The position numbers were made by a program, and so were the translations under genes. Below, in pieces: positions 61,863-64,000 of a DNA stretch of 64,000 nucleotides. This stretch comes from Ascaris suum (lineage: Eukaryota; Nematoda; Chromadorea; Rhabditida; Ascarididae), in NCBI GenBank assembly GCA_013433145.1, contig CM024182.1, positions 1,178,001 through 1,242,000 of the forward strand, in the 5' to 3' direction. Within the stretch, counting starts at the first letter, position 1; every line of letters starts with the position of its first letter. Under the pieces are notes generated by a model. It was not told where the DNA came from, made no database searches, and saw nothing but the letters and a program-made list of their open reading frames with translations.

Positions 61863-62720
61863 GTAAGGAATAACAGATTCGCGAATTCGGCGCTCGGATA
61901 CAAACCAGGCGAAGAAATAAATAACAGGCTCGCGCCTTCGGCGCTCGGAAGGACCGAAGACGCAGAAATGGATAATAAACCCGTGCCTCGGGCGCTTGGA
62001 AATGCAGCAGGCGAAGTGATACACAACAGACACGCGCACTCGGGGCTCGGAAAAATAAAAGGCGCTGAAAAGGACAACAGGTTCGCGGCTTTGGTGCTCG
62101 GAAGGAAAGAAAACGCAGAAATGTATTATAATTTTGCGCCTTCAGCGTAGGAAAGGTAGAAAACGCAGAAATGGATAATGGACATGCGCCTTGGGCGCTC
62201 GGGAAGGCAGCAGCCGACCTAACAGATAACAATGGTGCAAACCGCGTTCGGAATGACAGAGCTGGAAGCAATATGCAACAGGCTCAGGCGTTCGGCCTCG
62301 GAAAGAGAGGAGACGCAGAAATAGGTAACAGACTTGCGCCTTGGGCGCTTGGAAGGACAGAGGAAGCAGAAATGGACAACGGACTCGTGCCCTGAGCCCT
62401 TTGAAACAAAGAACTCGCAGAAATGGACAACACAGTCGAGAATTCGCCGCTCGGAAAGAAAGCACACATAACACTCAACAATGTGGTTCGTTCCGCATTC
62501 GGAATGACAGAGCTCGAACTAACACGCAACAGACTAGCGCTTTCAGCGCTTGGAAGGAGAGAGAACGGAAAAATGGACAACGCTGTTGCTCCATCGTTGC
62601 CCGGAATCTAAAAAGCCGATGAAATACACGTCACGCTAGCGCTTTCGGTACTCTGGAAATTCAGCAGGCGATGAAATATACAATACACCCGCTCCTTCGG
62701 TACTGGGAAATGCAGCGACC
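61863..62720. repeat. 51-bp minisatellite, about 17 copies
   Basis: A GC-richer tandem array. The marker GGCGCTCGG and its variants recurs at about 61889, 61940, 61991, 62042, 62093, 62144, 62195, 62245, 62293, 62344, 62395 and on to about 62698, almost always 51 bp apart. Many units have a GCGCCTTCGGCGC palindrome. The period is a multiple of three, so open frames on both strands give 17-residue repeats (minus: LLSFRAPKARVCYPFLR-like; plus: MDNGLAPWALGRTEEAE-like). Stops interrupt all plus-strand frames. Probably non-coding, but a repeat protein cannot be excluded. Confidence 0.93.
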
Positions 62721-62740
62721 GAAAAGACAGCAGACAAGTA

Positions 62741-63990
62741 TTGCACAACAAACACCAGACACATGCACACGCACACGCCCAGGCACGCACACTGACGCAC
62801 GCACAAACACACACGCACACACATATACACAAATAGACACACGCACATGCACACAAACACAGATAAAAAACACGCACTCAGGCACGCACACATGCACCAC
62901 ACACGCACGCAAGCATAAACACTCACACACACGCACGCCCACACAAACACAGGCAGACACACGCAACCACGCACACAAACGCAGACAGAACACACACGCA
63001 CACACGCGTACGCATACACACGCACACATACCACCCTCACACACATGCACGCACATACAACAAACACACAACCACACACATGCACACGCACACACATGCA
63101 CAAACGCACAGAAACACGCAGACACGAAACACGCACACGGGCACACTTCACGCACACTCGCACGAACACACACACGTACACACACCCACACACACACATG
63201 CTCACGTACACGTGCACACGTACACACGCCCTCACACACGCGCACGCAAACACGCACAGACACATACATACACACGCAGACGTGCACACGCATACAGATA
63301 TACACACACACGCGCAAACATTTGCAAACACACACACACGTTCACACTGGTACACACACACAAGCACATACACGCCCGCACACGCAGAAACATACAGACA
63401 CAAACACACACGCACACTAATACACCCATACATATGCACACGCAGACATATACACCCTCACACAGACACGCACACGCACGCACGCACTTACACACAAACC
63501 CGCAGTTACATACATGCACACACCTAAACACAGACGCACACACAAACACAAGCTCACACACAGGCGCACACACGTGCACACACACGTGCACATACACACA
63601 CGCACCCACATACACAAACGGACACACACAAACACAGGCATAAACACACGCGCACATGCACACACACACGAAAACACACCGACACAAACAGACGCACACG
63701 TGCACGCACGCATGCACACACGCACACACTAACAAACGAAAACAAAAAGACATGTGCAAATAGGGACACCTTCGCACAGACACGCACGCACACACACACA
63801 CACACACACGCACACAACACACACATGCACACACACACACGCACACACACACGCGTGCATACACGCGTACACATACACACACCCTTACACACATGCAGGC
63901 ACATACGACAAGCACAATCACACGCATTCACACTGACACACACGCAAACATACACAAACACAAAGACAAAAACATGCGCACATGGGCATG
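62741..63990. repeat. 1.2-kb degenerate (AC)n / (ACGC) tract
   Basis: A continuous tract of CACACG, CACACA, ACATGC and ACAGAC steps, running almost to the end of the window. Pyrimidine-purine alternation gives Z-DNA potential. The long ORFs on both strands (His/Thr-rich on plus, Cys/Val-rich on minus, up to 267 codons) are low-complexity artefacts. Confidence 0.95.
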
Positions 63991-64000
63991 CACGTATGCT

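Noticed and set aside
62636..63961. Several long ORFs on both strands (up to 267 codons)
   Set aside because: They are translations of a degenerate AC repeat: His/Thr on one strand, Cys/Val on the other. All frames are open because the repeat lacks stop codons.

Overview
The window is eukaryotic nuclear DNA, most likely from a nematode. It is AT-rich, and coding sequence comes as short exons (39-280 nt) with phase-matched gt..ag junctions. Many 3' splice sites read TTTCAG or TTTTAG, the compact nematode type. The gene families fit too: a PTP pseudophosphatase, a PKDCC-like kinase, and a cytochrome b5 whose start codon lies 9 nt after a TTTCAG. Introns of about 50 nt to over 3 kb, together with abundant (TA)n, suggest a parasitic (perhaps clade III) nematode rather than Caenorhabditis; this is inference. 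All genes were assembled by hand from exon phase and remembered family motifs, with no database search.

Layout. 1-10.9 kb: no convincing gene, only one small ORF with a possible membrane segment and some polypyrimidine and alternating purine/pyrimidine tracts. 10.95-19.98 kb (+): seven exons of a PKDCC/VLK-like secretory-pathway kinase; the N-terminus is not found. 22.26-24.86 kb (-): a complete three-exon cytochrome b5 of 84 residues. 25.8-26.1 kb: a GC-rich island with TATA-like boxes. 26.1-36.9 kb: no convincing gene; a large (TA)n palindrome and other simple repeats. 36.91-42.89 kb (+): eight exons of a protein tyrosine phosphatase-like domain in which the catalytic Cys is Gly and the WPD loop reads W-K-I, so a predicted pseudophosphatase. 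43-49.6 kb: no gene found; two more long (TA)n tracts nearby, a tRNA-like relic and a short tandem repeat. 49.70-60.2 kb (-): CNOT10, the TPR subunit of the CCR4-NOT deadenylase complex, 11-12 exons. 61.86-62.72 kb: a minisatellite of about 17 copies with a strict 51-bp period. 62.74 kb to near the end of the window: a degenerate (AC)n/(ACGC) tract that produces long false ORFs on both strands.

The four genes are not an operon. They act in different places: secretory-pathway protein phosphorylation, haem electron transfer, phosphotyrosine-type recognition without catalysis, and mRNA deadenylation. The best candidates for new biology are the degenerate phosphatase, the divergent kinase and the 51-bp repeat block beside the AC tract.
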